Positions 1-7,165 of a stretch of DNA of 10,234 nucleotides are shown here, in pieces. Position numbers and translations under genes: made by a program. Each line of letters opens with the position of its first letter. Positions within the stretch are counted from its first letter, which is position 1. This DNA comes from Caldifarciminota bacterium (GTDB lineage Bacteria > Hydrothermota > Hydrothermia > UBA1063 > CAJXJZ01), in contig JALVLE010000246.1 of NCBI GenBank assembly GCA_027033555.1, positions 1-10,234 on the forward strand, given 5' to 3'. Under the pieces are notes generated by a model. That model searched no databases and was not told the origin of the DNA. It saw only the letters and a program-made list of their open reading frames with translations.

Positions 1-462
1 ACGTTTAAGTACCATATTGGCGGACTTCTTCCAGGCACTTATTACCTTTATTTATGGCCCTATGGCTTATGGTACAATCAGGTATATTCACCAATAGACG
101 TAGAAAGAGTACCTTATCCCATTCCACCCACAGCAACCCCTATCACTGTAAACAACTCTACAGTTTTAGACATAAACTTTGATATAACTGGAATCCACGA
201 GCGCAACATTAATACACTTTCCGCAATCCATATTCCCACACTTCTTAATTCAGATCGCCTTTCCATAAAAGGAACGATGGACATAAACGAGATCCAGATT
301 TACGATCTTTCAGGTAGAAGGGTGCTCAGAAAATACAATAATAACAGGGAAAATCACATGACAATTGAAGTAAAGGGACTCAAAAAAGGAGTGTATTTCA
401 TAATACTTAAAAAGGCCAACGGTAATACCATTACCAGGAAAAAATTCATAAAGGTGAAGTGA
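1..462 (+). CDS. C-terminal part of a secreted protein with T9SS type A-like sorting domain (5' end outside window)
   Basis: Frame 1 is open from the left edge to a TGA at 460-462, so 153 residues of a longer protein are visible. The first Met (residue 93, base 277) lies inside a domain and is not the start. Residues about 4-60 contain GGLLPGTYYLYLWP, then alternating hydrophobic strands ending in TVLDINFDI. This resembles a carboxypeptidase-regulatory-like beta-sandwich (the 'gLppGtYyv' pattern). Residues about 75-153 match the Por secretion-system type A C-terminal domain: a strand (DRLSIKG), then IYDLSGRRV, a GLKKGVYFIIL block, and a basic KKFIKVK end. In the known system this tail directs export through the outer membrane and is removed or used for surface anchoring. 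The catalytic or binding part of the protein is upstream and unseen, so its function is unknown. It may be unrelated to the transporter genes that follow. Confidence 0.82.
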   Translation, partial: TFKYHIGGLLPGTYYLYLWPYGLWYNQVYSPIDVERVPYPIPPTATPITVNNSTVLDINFDITGIHERNINTLSAIHIPTLLNSDRLSIKGTMDINEIQIYDLSGRRVLRKYNNNRENHMTIEVKGLKKGVYFIILKKANGNTITRKKFIKVK

Positions 463-468
463 GCTTAC

Positions 469-497
469 TTTACCGACCTAAAAAGTTAAATTAAAAT
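469..497 (+). promoter_or_regulatory. Candidate sigma-70-type promoter ahead of the permease genes
   Basis: The 41-base gap after the first gene contains TTTACC at 469-474 and TAAAAT at 492-497, separated by 17 bases. These are 4/6 and 5/6 matches to the standard -35 and -10 boxes. The usual start point would fall at or next to the ATG at 504, giving a leaderless or nearly leaderless message, which fits the absence of a Shine-Dalgarno sequence there. AT-rich gaps produce such matches by chance, and promoter sequences in this lineage may differ, so this is tentative. Confidence 0.3.
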
Positions 498-503
498 AAG
501 AAC

Positions 504-1445
504 ATGAAAGGGATAAAGAATTATCTGTGGCCATTGGCTTTGTTAAGCCCTGCACTCATTCTGCTACTTGTATTTAGATTTTTCCCCATTGCATACGCCT
601 TCTGGCTGAGTTTTCAGGATTGGGGGATAGGTGGATCAAAGGGCTTCATCGGACTCTCCAACTACAAATGGCTACTTCAGGACCCCTTCTTCTGGCAATC
701 TTTCTGGAACACTATAAATTATGCTATTATTGCAGTCCCGCTCAGTATAGTAGTATCTCTATTTATCGCGGCTCTTTTAAACAGGGGACTCAAAGCACTC
801 GGCCTCTACAGAACCATCTACTTTTTGCCGGTTATTACCTCAATGGTAGCTGTATCTATTGTGTGGAAATGGCTTTATGACCCCCAACGGGGAGTTTTTA
901 ACTACTTCCTTACACTGGTAGGCTTATCACCTTTAAAATGGCTTGAAGAACCAAGAGGCATTATTGAACTCATTGTAGGGAAAGAACTTCCGTATCTTCT
1001 AAAAGGTCCATCTCTTGCACTCGTATCTATAGCATTCATGAGTGTCTGGAAATCAATGGGGTACAACATAGTAATATTTCTTGCAGGTTTAAAGAATATA
1101 CCCGAAGTTTACTATGAAGCGGCGAAAATTGACGGTGCAGGCCCATGGCAGACTATTAAAAACGTAACATTACCGCTCCTTTCACCAACTACATTTTATG
1201 TTGCTATCATGACTACCATAGCTTCCTTGCAGATTTTTGCTCCAATCTGGCTCATGACTGGGCCTCCTCCGGGAGGCCCTCTTGGCAGGACTTCCGTGGT
1301 GATATACTATCTTTATCAAAAAGGTTATGAGGAGTATCAAGTGGGTTATGGTACTGCTATAGCCTTTGTTTTCTTCCTGTTTGTTCTTGCTATCACCATT
1401 TTCCAGAAGACTGTGCTTGAAAAGAAGGTGTATTATGAAGTTTAA
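504..1445 (+). CDS. Carbohydrate ABC transporter permease, MalF/UgpA type
   Basis: A 313-residue inner-membrane permease of the binding-protein-dependent transport family, expected to pair with the next gene product to form the channel of a sugar importer. TM1 is about residues 8-35, preceded by a short basic N-terminus, and further hydrophobic helices run to the C-terminus. The cytoplasmic EAA loop that contacts the ATPase is clear: YEAAKIDGAG starts at residue 204, with the invariant Gly at 211, followed by LPLLSP. The MTGPPPGGP stretch near residue 250 matches the 'TgGGP' region of MalF-like proteins. An extra segment of roughly 16-20 residues lies near residues 150-170, between membrane helices. 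ATG 504 has no good ribosome site, but it is the first start after the preceding stop and gives a normal N-terminus. The substrate cannot be read from sequence. Neither binding protein nor ATPase is nearby. Confidence 0.93.
   Translation: MKGIKNYLWPLALLSPALILLLVFRFFPIAYAFWLSFQDWGIGGSKGFIGLSNYKWLLQDPFFWQSFWNTINYAIIAVPLSIVVSLFIAALLNRGLKALGLYRTIYFLPVITSMVAVSIVWKWLYDPQRGVFNYFLTLVGLSPLKWLEEPRGIIELIVGKELPYLLKGPSLALVSIAFMSVWKSMGYNIVIFLAGLKNIPEVYYEAAKIDGAGPWQTIKNVTLPLLSPTTFYVAIMTTIASLQIFAPIWLMTGPPPGGPLGRTSVVIYYLYQKGYEEYQVGYGTAIAFVFFLFVLAITIFQKTVLEKKVYYEV
1260..1279 (+). other. Stable GC-rich hairpin with a UCCG tetraloop inside the permease gene
   Basis: GGGCCTCC (1260-1267) is perfectly complementary to GGAGGCCC (1272-1279) around a TCCG loop (1268-1271). 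In RNA this is an 8-bp stem capped by cUCCGg, a member of the very stable UNCG tetraloop class. No T-tract follows, so it is not an intrinsic terminator. It encodes the GPPPGGP segment of the permease, a region Gly/Pro-rich in the family, so codon content explains part of the GC richness. A regulatory role is possible but unproven. Confidence 0.5.
1424..1430 (+). promoter_or_regulatory. Ribosome binding site that sets the MalG-like start
   Basis: GAAGGTG lies five to six bases before the ATG at 1435, inside the end of the preceding gene. It supports 1435, rather than the in-frame ATG at 1366, as the translation start of the second permease. Confidence 0.6.
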
Positions 1446-2262
1446 GAAAATCGTAGAAAAGACGATTATATATATCATAGTAACGGCAGGTGCCATTTTT
1501 TCCCTTCTGCCTTTTCTCTGGATGATCTCAACGTCATTCAAAACCCCCAGAGAGGCAATTCAAATTCCACCTACATGGATACCAAAGGAATTCACCCTTG
1601 ATGCCTACAAAATGGTCTGGACCAAAATAGCTTTCCCTCGTTACATATATGTTTCCTTTGTAGTCGCCCTATTCACCCTCATAGGTGTGGTTTTAACCGC
1701 TCTTCTTGCAGCCTATGCCTTTTCCTGGTTTAAATTCAAAGGACGTGAAACAATTTTTATGTCCCTACTTGCTTTAATGATGGTACCTGTACCTGTTTAT
1801 GTTATACCGCTATTTATCCTTGTACAATATCTTGGATGGATTGATACCTATTATGCATTAATTGTGCCATGGGCAGTAAACATTTTTGCCATTTTTCTTT
1901 TGCGACAGCATATGCGAGGCATACCAAAAGATCTGTATGAAGCTGCAGTTATTGATGGGTGTGGAAGACTCTGCTTTTTATTCCGGATAATCCTTCCCCT
2001 CATAAAGCCTGCTGTGGTAACTATTTCTATTTTTAACGTTATAAGCTCCTGGAACGCATTTATGTGGCCACTTATGGTTGTAAATAGCAATAAAATGCGT
2101 CCAATTCAGGTTGGGCTTGCCTATTTTTCCCAGGGAGAAAGCACCAACTACCCTGCTCTGATGGCAGCCTCATTCATAGCGATATTACCACTCGTGATAC
2201 TATTTTTCCTTGCCCAGAAACAAATAGTGGCAAGTTATGCAAAAAGTGGACTTAAAGGCTGA
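1435..2262 (+). CDS. Carbohydrate ABC transporter permease, MalG/UgpE type
   Basis: A 275-residue inner-membrane permease, partner of the preceding MalF-like protein. The N-terminus (MKFKKIVEKT, then a hydrophobic helix ending LPFLWMISTSF) is the standard MalG/UgpE opening. The following soluble stretch with IPPTWIPKEFTLDAYK is typical of the first periplasmic loop. The EAA loop is LYEAAVIDGCG, with Glu at 169 and the invariant Gly at 175, followed by ILPLIKPA. NVISSWNAFMWPL and the basic C-terminal tail also fit the family. An in-frame ATG at 1366 would add 23 residues coded inside the upstream gene. I reject it because 1435 has a ribosome site and gives the family-like N-terminus. The start overlaps the upstream gene by 11 bases, indicating translational coupling. 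The matched pair would need an ATPase encoded elsewhere, possibly shared (MsmK-like). Substrate unknown. Confidence 0.94.
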   Translation: MKFKKIVEKTIIYIIVTAGAIFSLLPFLWMISTSFKTPREAIQIPPTWIPKEFTLDAYKMVWTKIAFPRYIYVSFVVALFTLIGVVLTALLAAYAFSWFKFKGRETIFMSLLALMMVPVPVYVIPLFILVQYLGWIDTYYALIVPWAVNIFAIFLLRQHMRGIPKDLYEAAVIDGCGRLCFLFRIILPLIKPAVVTISIFNVISSWNAFMWPLMVVNSNKMRPIQVGLAYFSQGESTNYPALMAASFIAILPLVILFFLAQKQIVASYAKSGLKG

Positions 2263-2264
2263 TC

Positions 2265-2271
2265 AAGGAGG
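2265..2271 (+). promoter_or_regulatory. Strong Shine-Dalgarno site of gcvPB
   Basis: AAGGAGG sits six bases before the ATG at 2278, in the 15-base gap after the permease stop. It is the best ribosome site in the window and suggests gcvPB is translated independently of the genes before it. Confidence 0.8.
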
Positions 2272-2277
2272 CTTTCA

Positions 2278-3750
2278 ATGATAATTAAAGAAGACATCAT
2301 TTTCAAACGCTCCAAAAAGGGAAAACGTGCTTTCAATTTGCCGGAACAAGAGGACAATTCCGCTTTATTTGAAAAATTCAGTGATGAAATCAAGGATTTT
2401 GTGTCAGAAGAAGAACCTAAACTTCCAGAACTCTCCGAAGTTGATGTGATACGCCACTTTATCAGACTCTCAAATATGAATTATAATGTTGACCTGGGAT
2501 TTTACCCGCTCGGCTCATGTACAATGAAGTATAATCCCAAAATAAATGAGGTGGTTGCAGCGCTTCCTGGCTTCAGACACATTCACCCTCTGCAACCTGA
2601 CCATACCGTTCAGGGCGCATTGAGACTGATGTATGAGCTCTCACAGTTTCTTGCTGAAATAAGCGGAATGGACTCTGTTACCTTAGAACCTGCTGCAGGA
2701 GCACACGGGGAGCTCACAGGTATTAAAATAATCAAGAAATATCATGAAACCAGGGGAGAGAAAAGAAAATACATTCTCGTTCCGGATTCTGCACACGGAA
2801 CAAATCCTGCCTCCACCACACTTGCCGGTTATATTGCAAAAACCATAAAATCCAATAACCTTGGTATGATTGATATAAAGGAGCTTGAGAAAAATCTCAA
2901 CGAAGAAGTAGCAGGTCTAATGGTTACCAACCCCAATACATTGGGAATATTTGAAAGGGAAATCAAAGAAATTGCTGAGCTCGTCCACAAAGTCGGAGGG
3001 CTTATGTACATGGATGGTGCGAACCTAAACGCACTTCTGGGATACATCCGACCCGGAGACATTGGATTTGATGTAATACATTTCAACCTTCACAAAACCT
3101 TTTCAACACCTCATGGAGGAGGAGGACCGGGAAGTGGACCGGTAGGTGTAAAAGCATTTTTAAAGGATTTTCTTCCTGGATTACTGATAGAAAAAATAAA
3201 CGAACATTATATAAGAAAAGAAACTGGCAAAAATTCAATAGGTAAAGTTCTTGCATTCTTCGGGCATTTTGCAGTAATGGTAAAAGCCTACACATATATA
3301 AGAATGATTGGAAAAGAGCATATTAAATCTGTATCAGAGAACGCTGTTTTGAATGCAAACTACCTTAAACAGCTTTTAAAAGAAGCAGGATATGAGATAC
3401 CCTATGATTCAATTCCCATGCACGAATTTGTAGCCACCGGCGCCCCTATCAAAAAGAAATATGGCATCAGAACGCTGGATATTGCCAAAAGACTGCTTGA
3501 TTACGGCGTACATGCTCCCACCATTTATTTCCCTCTTATAGTCTCAGAGGCTTTAATGATTGAGCCTACTGAAACGGAAAATATTGAGACACTTGAATAT
3601 TTTGCGCAGGTGATGAAGAAAATACTTGACGAGGCTGCCACAAATCCGGAAATAGTAAAAACAGCACCTCATAATACTCCAGTAAAGCGCCTTAATGATG
3701 TATATGCTGTAAAGAATCTAAAAGTAAAATATGAAGAATCTGAGGAGTGA
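2278..3750 (+). CDS. gcvPB: Glycine dehydrogenase (decarboxylating) subunit 2
   Basis: A 490-residue PLP enzyme subunit of the glycine cleavage system. With subunit 1 (GcvPA) it decarboxylates glycine and passes the aminomethyl group to the lipoyl arm of H-protein in the cytoplasm. Length and N-terminus are those of bacterial/archaeal GcvPB. Visible motifs are [15 protein letters not shown] early in the protein, [23 protein letters not shown] from residue 170, and the DGAN block with Asp246, expected to contact the PLP ring nitrogen. In [18 protein letters not shown], Lys273 is expected to form the Schiff base, followed by the Gly-rich phosphate region. The C-terminal domain ([15 protein letters not shown]) is intact. 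No gcvPA, gcvT or gcvH lies in the window, although gcvPA is usually directly upstream of gcvPB. Here the neighbours are sugar permeases and polysaccharide genes. The identification is firm; the context is odd. Confidence 0.96.
   Translation: MIIKEDIIFKRSKKGKRAFNLPEQEDNSALFEKFSDEIKDFVSEEEPKLPELSEVDVIRHFIRLSNMNYNVDLGFYPLGSCTMKYNPKINEVVAALPGFRHIHPLQPDHTVQGALRLMYELSQFLAEISGMDSVTLEPAAGAHGELTGIKIIKKYHETRGEKRKYILVPDSAHGTNPASTTLAGYIAKTIKSNNLGMIDIKELEKNLNEEVAGLMVTNPNTLGIFEREIKEIAELVHKVGGLMYMDGANLNALLGYIRPGDIGFDVIHFNLHKTFSTPHGGGGPGSGPVGVKAFLKDFLPGLLIEKINEHYIRKETGKNSIGKVLAFFGHFAVMVKAYTYIRMIGKEHIKSVSENAVLNANYLKQLLKEAGYEIPYDSIPMHEFVATGAPIKKKYGIRTLDIAKRLLDYGVHAPTIYFPLIVSEALMIEPTETENIETLEYFAQVMKKILDEAATNPEIVKTAPHNTPVKRLNDVYAVKNLKVKYEESEE
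3742..3747 (+). promoter_or_regulatory. Ribosome binding site deciding the dehydrogenase start
   Basis: GAGGAG at 3742-3747 overlaps the last codons of gcvPB and lies four bases before ATG 3752. It favours 3752 over the in-frame ATG at 3731, which has no such site and would add seven residues and a 20-base overlap. Confidence 0.65.
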
Positions 3751-3751
3751 A

Positions 3752-5059
3752 ATGAAAGAAGAAATACTGAAAAAAATTGAAAACAGGGACATTCAAATAG
3801 CTATAGTGGGATTGGGTTATGTGGGATTACCTCTTGCTGTTGAGTTTGCAAAAGCAGGCGTAAAAGTAAAGGGGTATGATATAGACGATAAAAAGACAGA
3901 AAAAATAAATAAAGGTGTCTCTTATGTAAAAGATGTTTCATCAGAAGACCTTGCGCCTCTGATACAAGAAGGACTTCTCACAGCCACAACAGACAGCTCT
4001 GTATTAAATCAGGTAGATGGAATAATTATAGCTGTACCTACTCCCCTCTCAAAGACCAAAGATCCGGATTTAAGCTATGTCATCAGGGCAGCTCATGATG
4101 TAAAAAGGAATCTCAAACGAGGCCACATAATCTCTTTTGAAAGTACAACATACCCGGGCACCACAGACGAGATTATATTACCATTACTTGAAGAGACGGG
4201 ACTCAGGGTGGGTAAAGATTTCTACCTTGCCTTTTCTCCGGAAAGAATAGATCCCGGGAATAAAAAATACACAGTTAAAAACACCCCAAAACTTGTTGGA
4301 GGAGTTGAGCCAGATTCCACAGAGGTTGTCTCCGCGCTCTATTCCCTTGCACTTTTAAAAGTTGTACCTGTTTCCTCATCAAGAGTGGCTGAAGCCGCAA
4401 AGCTGCTTGAAAATACATTTAGAAGTATTAACATAGGACTCGCCAACGAGATGGCTATAATGTGCAATATTTTGGGAATAGATGTGTGGGAAGTGATAGA
4501 AGCAGCTGCAACAAAGCCTTTTGGTTTTATGAAATTCTATCCAGGCCCTGGAATTGGAGGTCATTGTATCCCAATAGATCCCATATATCTTTCGTGGAAA
4601 CTCAAAACCTTTAACTACACAGCACGTTTCATTGAAACAGCTACTGACATAAACTCAAATATGCCACGATACGTAGTAAGCAGAATACAGGATGCACTAA
4701 ATGAAAAAGAGCAAAGTTTAAAGGGTTCAAGAATCCTCGTGCTTGGAATAGCATACAAAAGAGACATTGACGATGTAAGAGAATCCCCCATACTTGATAT
4801 AATAGACCTTCTTGAACAGAAAGGTGCACATGTGGAGTACTACGATCCACATGTTCCATGGGTGGAGATAAGTGGCAAGCTAATGGAATCTGTCAAAAAA
4901 CCAAAGTATCGGGATTATCACATAGTGGTACTGGGGACAGATCACTCCGCATTTGATTATAATAAAATCTATCTGGAGGCTCCTTATATTTTTGACACGA
5001 GAAATGCCTTCAAAAATAACGGAGTAGAAGATAAAGAACAAAAAATCGTTACGCTTTAA
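3752..5059 (+). CDS. UDP-sugar 6-dehydrogenase, UDP-N-acetylglucosamine (WbpA/WecC-like) type
   Basis: A 435-residue cytoplasmic enzyme of the UDP-glucose/GDP-mannose dehydrogenase family. It would oxidise C6 of a nucleotide sugar to the acid with two NAD+. The N-terminal Rossmann domain shows IAIVGLGYVGLPLA (GxGYVG at residues 20-25) and the acidic end of strand 2 (Asp43). FSPERIDPGN (161-170) is characteristic of the UDP-HexNAc dehydrogenase branch rather than plain UDP-glucose dehydrogenases. Conserved Lys217 and Asn221 lie in the central helix (AAKLLENTFR), and the catalytic cysteine is Cys272 in GPGIGGHCIPIDP. The C-terminal UDP-binding domain (LGIAYKRDIDDVRESP) is complete. The likely product is a UDP-N-acetyl-hexosaminuronate for surface polysaccharide, but exact substrate and epimer cannot be fixed by eye. 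It starts one base after the gcvPB stop and ends in a TAA directly joined to the next gene's ATG, in the same frame. Confidence 0.92.
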   Translation: MKEEILKKIENRDIQIAIVGLGYVGLPLAVEFAKAGVKVKGYDIDDKKTEKINKGVSYVKDVSSEDLAPLIQEGLLTATTDSSVLNQVDGIIIAVPTPLSKTKDPDLSYVIRAAHDVKRNLKRGHIISFESTTYPGTTDEIILPLLEETGLRVGKDFYLAFSPERIDPGNKKYTVKNTPKLVGGVEPDSTEVVSALYSLALLKVVPVSSSRVAEAAKLLENTFRSINIGLANEMAIMCNILGIDVWEVIEAAATKPFGFMKFYPGPGIGGHCIPIDPIYLSWKLKTFNYTARFIETATDINSNMPRYVVSRIQDALNEKEQSLKGSRILVLGIAYKRDIDDVRESPILDIIDLLEQKGAHVEYYDPHVPWVEISGKLMESVKKPKYRDYHIVVLGTDHSAFDYNKIYLEAPYIFDTRNAFKNNGVEDKEQKIVTL

Positions 5060-7165
5060 ATGGTACAAGCTCTTTTTTTAATACTTATTACATATAGGGT
5101 TCCTGGGAATTTTTCTTCGTTTGCAAAAAATATAGCAAATGATGTTCAGGTAAAATCCAAAAATGTGATTGAACCCTCCTCTCTATCTAAAACAAATCAC
5201 GCTGACACTCTCCTTTCACCAATAGAATCGCTATTTATACACATTACCGGTAAAAAAAACTTAAAGCAGGTAGGATATGAAGTATTCAAAGTTTACGGAG
5301 GGGACTATGTAAATACTCAGAATCTTTCCCCAGATTACACACTTGGACCGGGTGATGAAATAACCATTTACGTTTCCGGAAGCATTGAAAATACCTTCAC
5401 CTCTGTAGTTGACAAACGTGGCACAATTTTTGTCCCAGGCCTGGGGCCGGTAAAAATAGCTGGCATGAGTATAAAGAACGCAGAACACTTTCTCAATCAA
5501 CTTGCCAACAGGAAATGGAGTAATGTAAAAATCTTTATTTCACCCGGTAGAATAAGAGGAATAAAAGTTTATCTTACAGGAGAAGTACAACATCCTGGAG
5601 CATATGTATTGAAAGCAAAAAGCACAGTGCTGGATTTACTCTTTATTGCCAAAGGACTATTGAAAACTGGTACCCTGCGAGATATTGTGATAGTACATGA
5701 GAATGGAAGCAAAACCTCCATAGACCTTTATCCATTTATATTTGGGGGCAAGCCACAGGACGTAGAGCTAAAAGACGGAGATGTTGTAGTCGTGCAACCT
5801 ATAAAAAAAGTAGTAGCAATAGAGGGGGCTGTTTATAAACCCGGAATATATGAAATTAAAAATACCACTTCACTCGCTCAGCTTGCAAAATGGGCAGGGA
5901 TAATGCCAATTAATCAAAAAAGGGCTATATTGAGGAGAATAGAATATGACAGTGTGAGAATATTTGATATCTCCCACGATCAATGGAAGACTTTCCTCCT
6001 TAAAGATGGAGACTATGTAACGATACCTGTATCAAAGTATATTAAAAAAGGATATATTTATATTGGAGGGAACATAAAGAAACCTGGCTATTACACATAC
6101 AAACCAGAACTTACTCTAAAAAAAGCCATTTATAACGCCGGTGGTTTCTTATACACACCTTACAGAGAGGCTATTATAGTTCGCCACAAAAAGTTAAGCA
6201 CAATGAGCATCAGAGTAATGCTTGCTTTTTCAGACACTTTTAAACTTCAGGACAAAGACTCCATTCTCCTCTTTAGAGAGGATATCCTGGATAAAAAAGA
6301 ACCGGTAAGTATCAGAGGATACGTGGAGCATCCTGGGACATTCAAATGGCACAAAGACCTCTCATTGAAAAGCCTTATATTACTTGCAAAACCGAGGGCA
6401 GAAGCATCGCTGGATCACATTATTGTCTTCAAAAGGCATGAGAAACAGACAAAAGTCATCTTAAAACAGCAGATGACCTCTTTTTTTCTTGACCCTGGAG
6501 ATGTGGTGTATGTTCCACCTGATACCTTTAAAACCTCATTTATAACTGTATATGCAGGGGGGGCGGTAAAATACCCTGGTTTGTATACCCTTCCAGCTGG
6601 CAGTAATGTAAGCTATTTGTTGAATTTATCAGGTGGTTTTAGAGAAAATGCTTATCCTGCTGGAATATATATAAAAAGAAAAATACAGAGCCAGCATATG
6701 TACGAGAAACTTTCTGAATTCAACTTGTACATTCTTGATTCCTCAGCAAGATACCTGCCTGACAGCCTGTATTCACTTTTAAAATCAAGAATTCTGAATA
6801 AATTACCTGCTACTCTTAGCACTTTACTCAAAAACGGAGACTCTCTCTTTGTCCCCACCAGAACTTCCTTTATTTACATTGCCGGTGCCACAGTACAACC
6901 CCATTCTTTACCTTATGAAAAAGGGCTAAAACTAAAGGACGTTATCAAAAAAGTTCCTCTTCTGGAGGTGGCTGATAAGAAAAATGCATTTGCCGTTAGC
7001 ATCAACGGCAAAATCCACAGGGACAAATTGTCTCCGGGAGATATTGTTTACATTCCATTCAAAAAACCAAAACAGTCCTCCGGGCTCAAAAACCTGTCTT
7101 ACCTATCTGGTCTAATTTACCAGTTTCTTGCAACCCTCTTTATCATTTATCAGCTTAAAAAATGA
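5060..7165 (+). CDS. Polysaccharide export (OPX/Wza-like) protein with multiple SLBB domains
   Basis: A 701-residue protein expected to form the outer-membrane/periplasmic exit path for the polysaccharide. The N-terminus has a short hydrophobic run (VQALFLILI) without basic residues, so the signal peptide is weak. The start cannot lie upstream because an in-frame TAA precedes it. The polysaccharide export domain starts near residue 92 (DYTLGPGDEITIYVSG) and runs to about 165. SLBB-like repeats then begin near residues 169 (VYLTGEVQHPG), 251 (VAIEGAVYKPG), 332 (YIYIGGNIKKPG), 415 (VSIRGYVEHPG), 494 (VYAGGAVKYPG, with a longer helical insert) and 604 (FIYIAGATVQP, ending GDIVYIPF). A C-terminal hydrophobic helix spans about 679-699. 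There is no cysteine anywhere, so it is not a lipoprotein like E. coli Wza (379 residues), and it is much larger. It is ATGA-coupled to the next gene. Confidence 0.9.
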   Translation: MVQALFLILITYRVPGNFSSFAKNIANDVQVKSKNVIEPSSLSKTNHADTLLSPIESLFIHITGKKNLKQVGYEVFKVYGGDYVNTQNLSPDYTLGPGDEITIYVSGSIENTFTSVVDKRGTIFVPGLGPVKIAGMSIKNAEHFLNQLANRKWSNVKIFISPGRIRGIKVYLTGEVQHPGAYVLKAKSTVLDLLFIAKGLLKTGTLRDIVIVHENGSKTSIDLYPFIFGGKPQDVELKDGDVVVVQPIKKVVAIEGAVYKPGIYEIKNTTSLAQLAKWAGIMPINQKRAILRRIEYDSVRIFDISHDQWKTFLLKDGDYVTIPVSKYIKKGYIYIGGNIKKPGYYTYKPELTLKKAIYNAGGFLYTPYREAIIVRHKKLSTMSIRVMLAFSDTFKLQDKDSILLFREDILDKKEPVSIRGYVEHPGTFKWHKDLSLKSLILLAKPRAEASLDHIIVFKRHEKQTKVILKQQMTSFFLDPGDVVYVPPDTFKTSFITVYAGGAVKYPGLYTLPAGSNVSYLLNLSGGFRENAYPAGIYIKRKIQSQHMYEKLSEFNLYILDSSARYLPDSLYSLLKSRILNKLPATLSTLLKNGDSLFVPTRTSFIYIAGATVQPHSLPYEKGLKLKDVIKKVPLLEVADKKNAFAVSINGKIHRDKLSPGDIVYIPFKKPKQSSGLKNLSYLSGLIYQFLATLFIIYQLKK
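6557..6563 (+). repeat. Run of seven G inside the export gene
   Basis: GGGGGGG occurs in the codons for the AGGAV of the fifth SLBB repeat. It is the longest G run I noticed in this AT-rich window and is in frame here. A one-base slip would truncate the protein at about residue 500. Confidence 0.7.

Noticed and set aside
277..462. Separate small gene of 61 residues starting at base 277
   Set aside because: The frame is open to the left edge and the Met lies inside the sorting domain, so this is the tail of a longer protein.
463..503. Transcription terminator after the first gene
   Set aside because: No inverted repeat with a T-run is visible in this short gap.
620..880. Plus-strand 86-codon frame inside the first permease gene
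   Set aside because: It is a shifted frame fully within a strong family match and shows no domain or ribosome site.
1366..1434. Longer start for the MalG-like permease at ATG 1366
   Set aside because: It would add 23 residues coded within the upstream gene in another frame, has no ribosome site, and the 1435 start gives the normal family N-terminus with GAAGGTG before it.
1182..1541. Minus-strand open frame of 119 codons opposite the permease junction
   Set aside because: It is antisense to two well-supported overlapping genes, and its product has no recognisable features. The other minus-strand frames (for example 2829-3086, 3083-3295, 5261-5500) are rejected for the same reason.
3731..3751. 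Upstream start for the UDP-sugar dehydrogenase at ATG 3731
   Set aside because: The added seven residues precede the normal family start, and GAGGAG at 3742-3747 points to ATG 3752.
5434..5445. 12-base perfect palindrome CCCAGGCCTGGG in the export gene
   Set aside because: It has no loop, no second copy noticed, and lies in codons for the PGLGP turn of the conserved export domain, so coding explains it.
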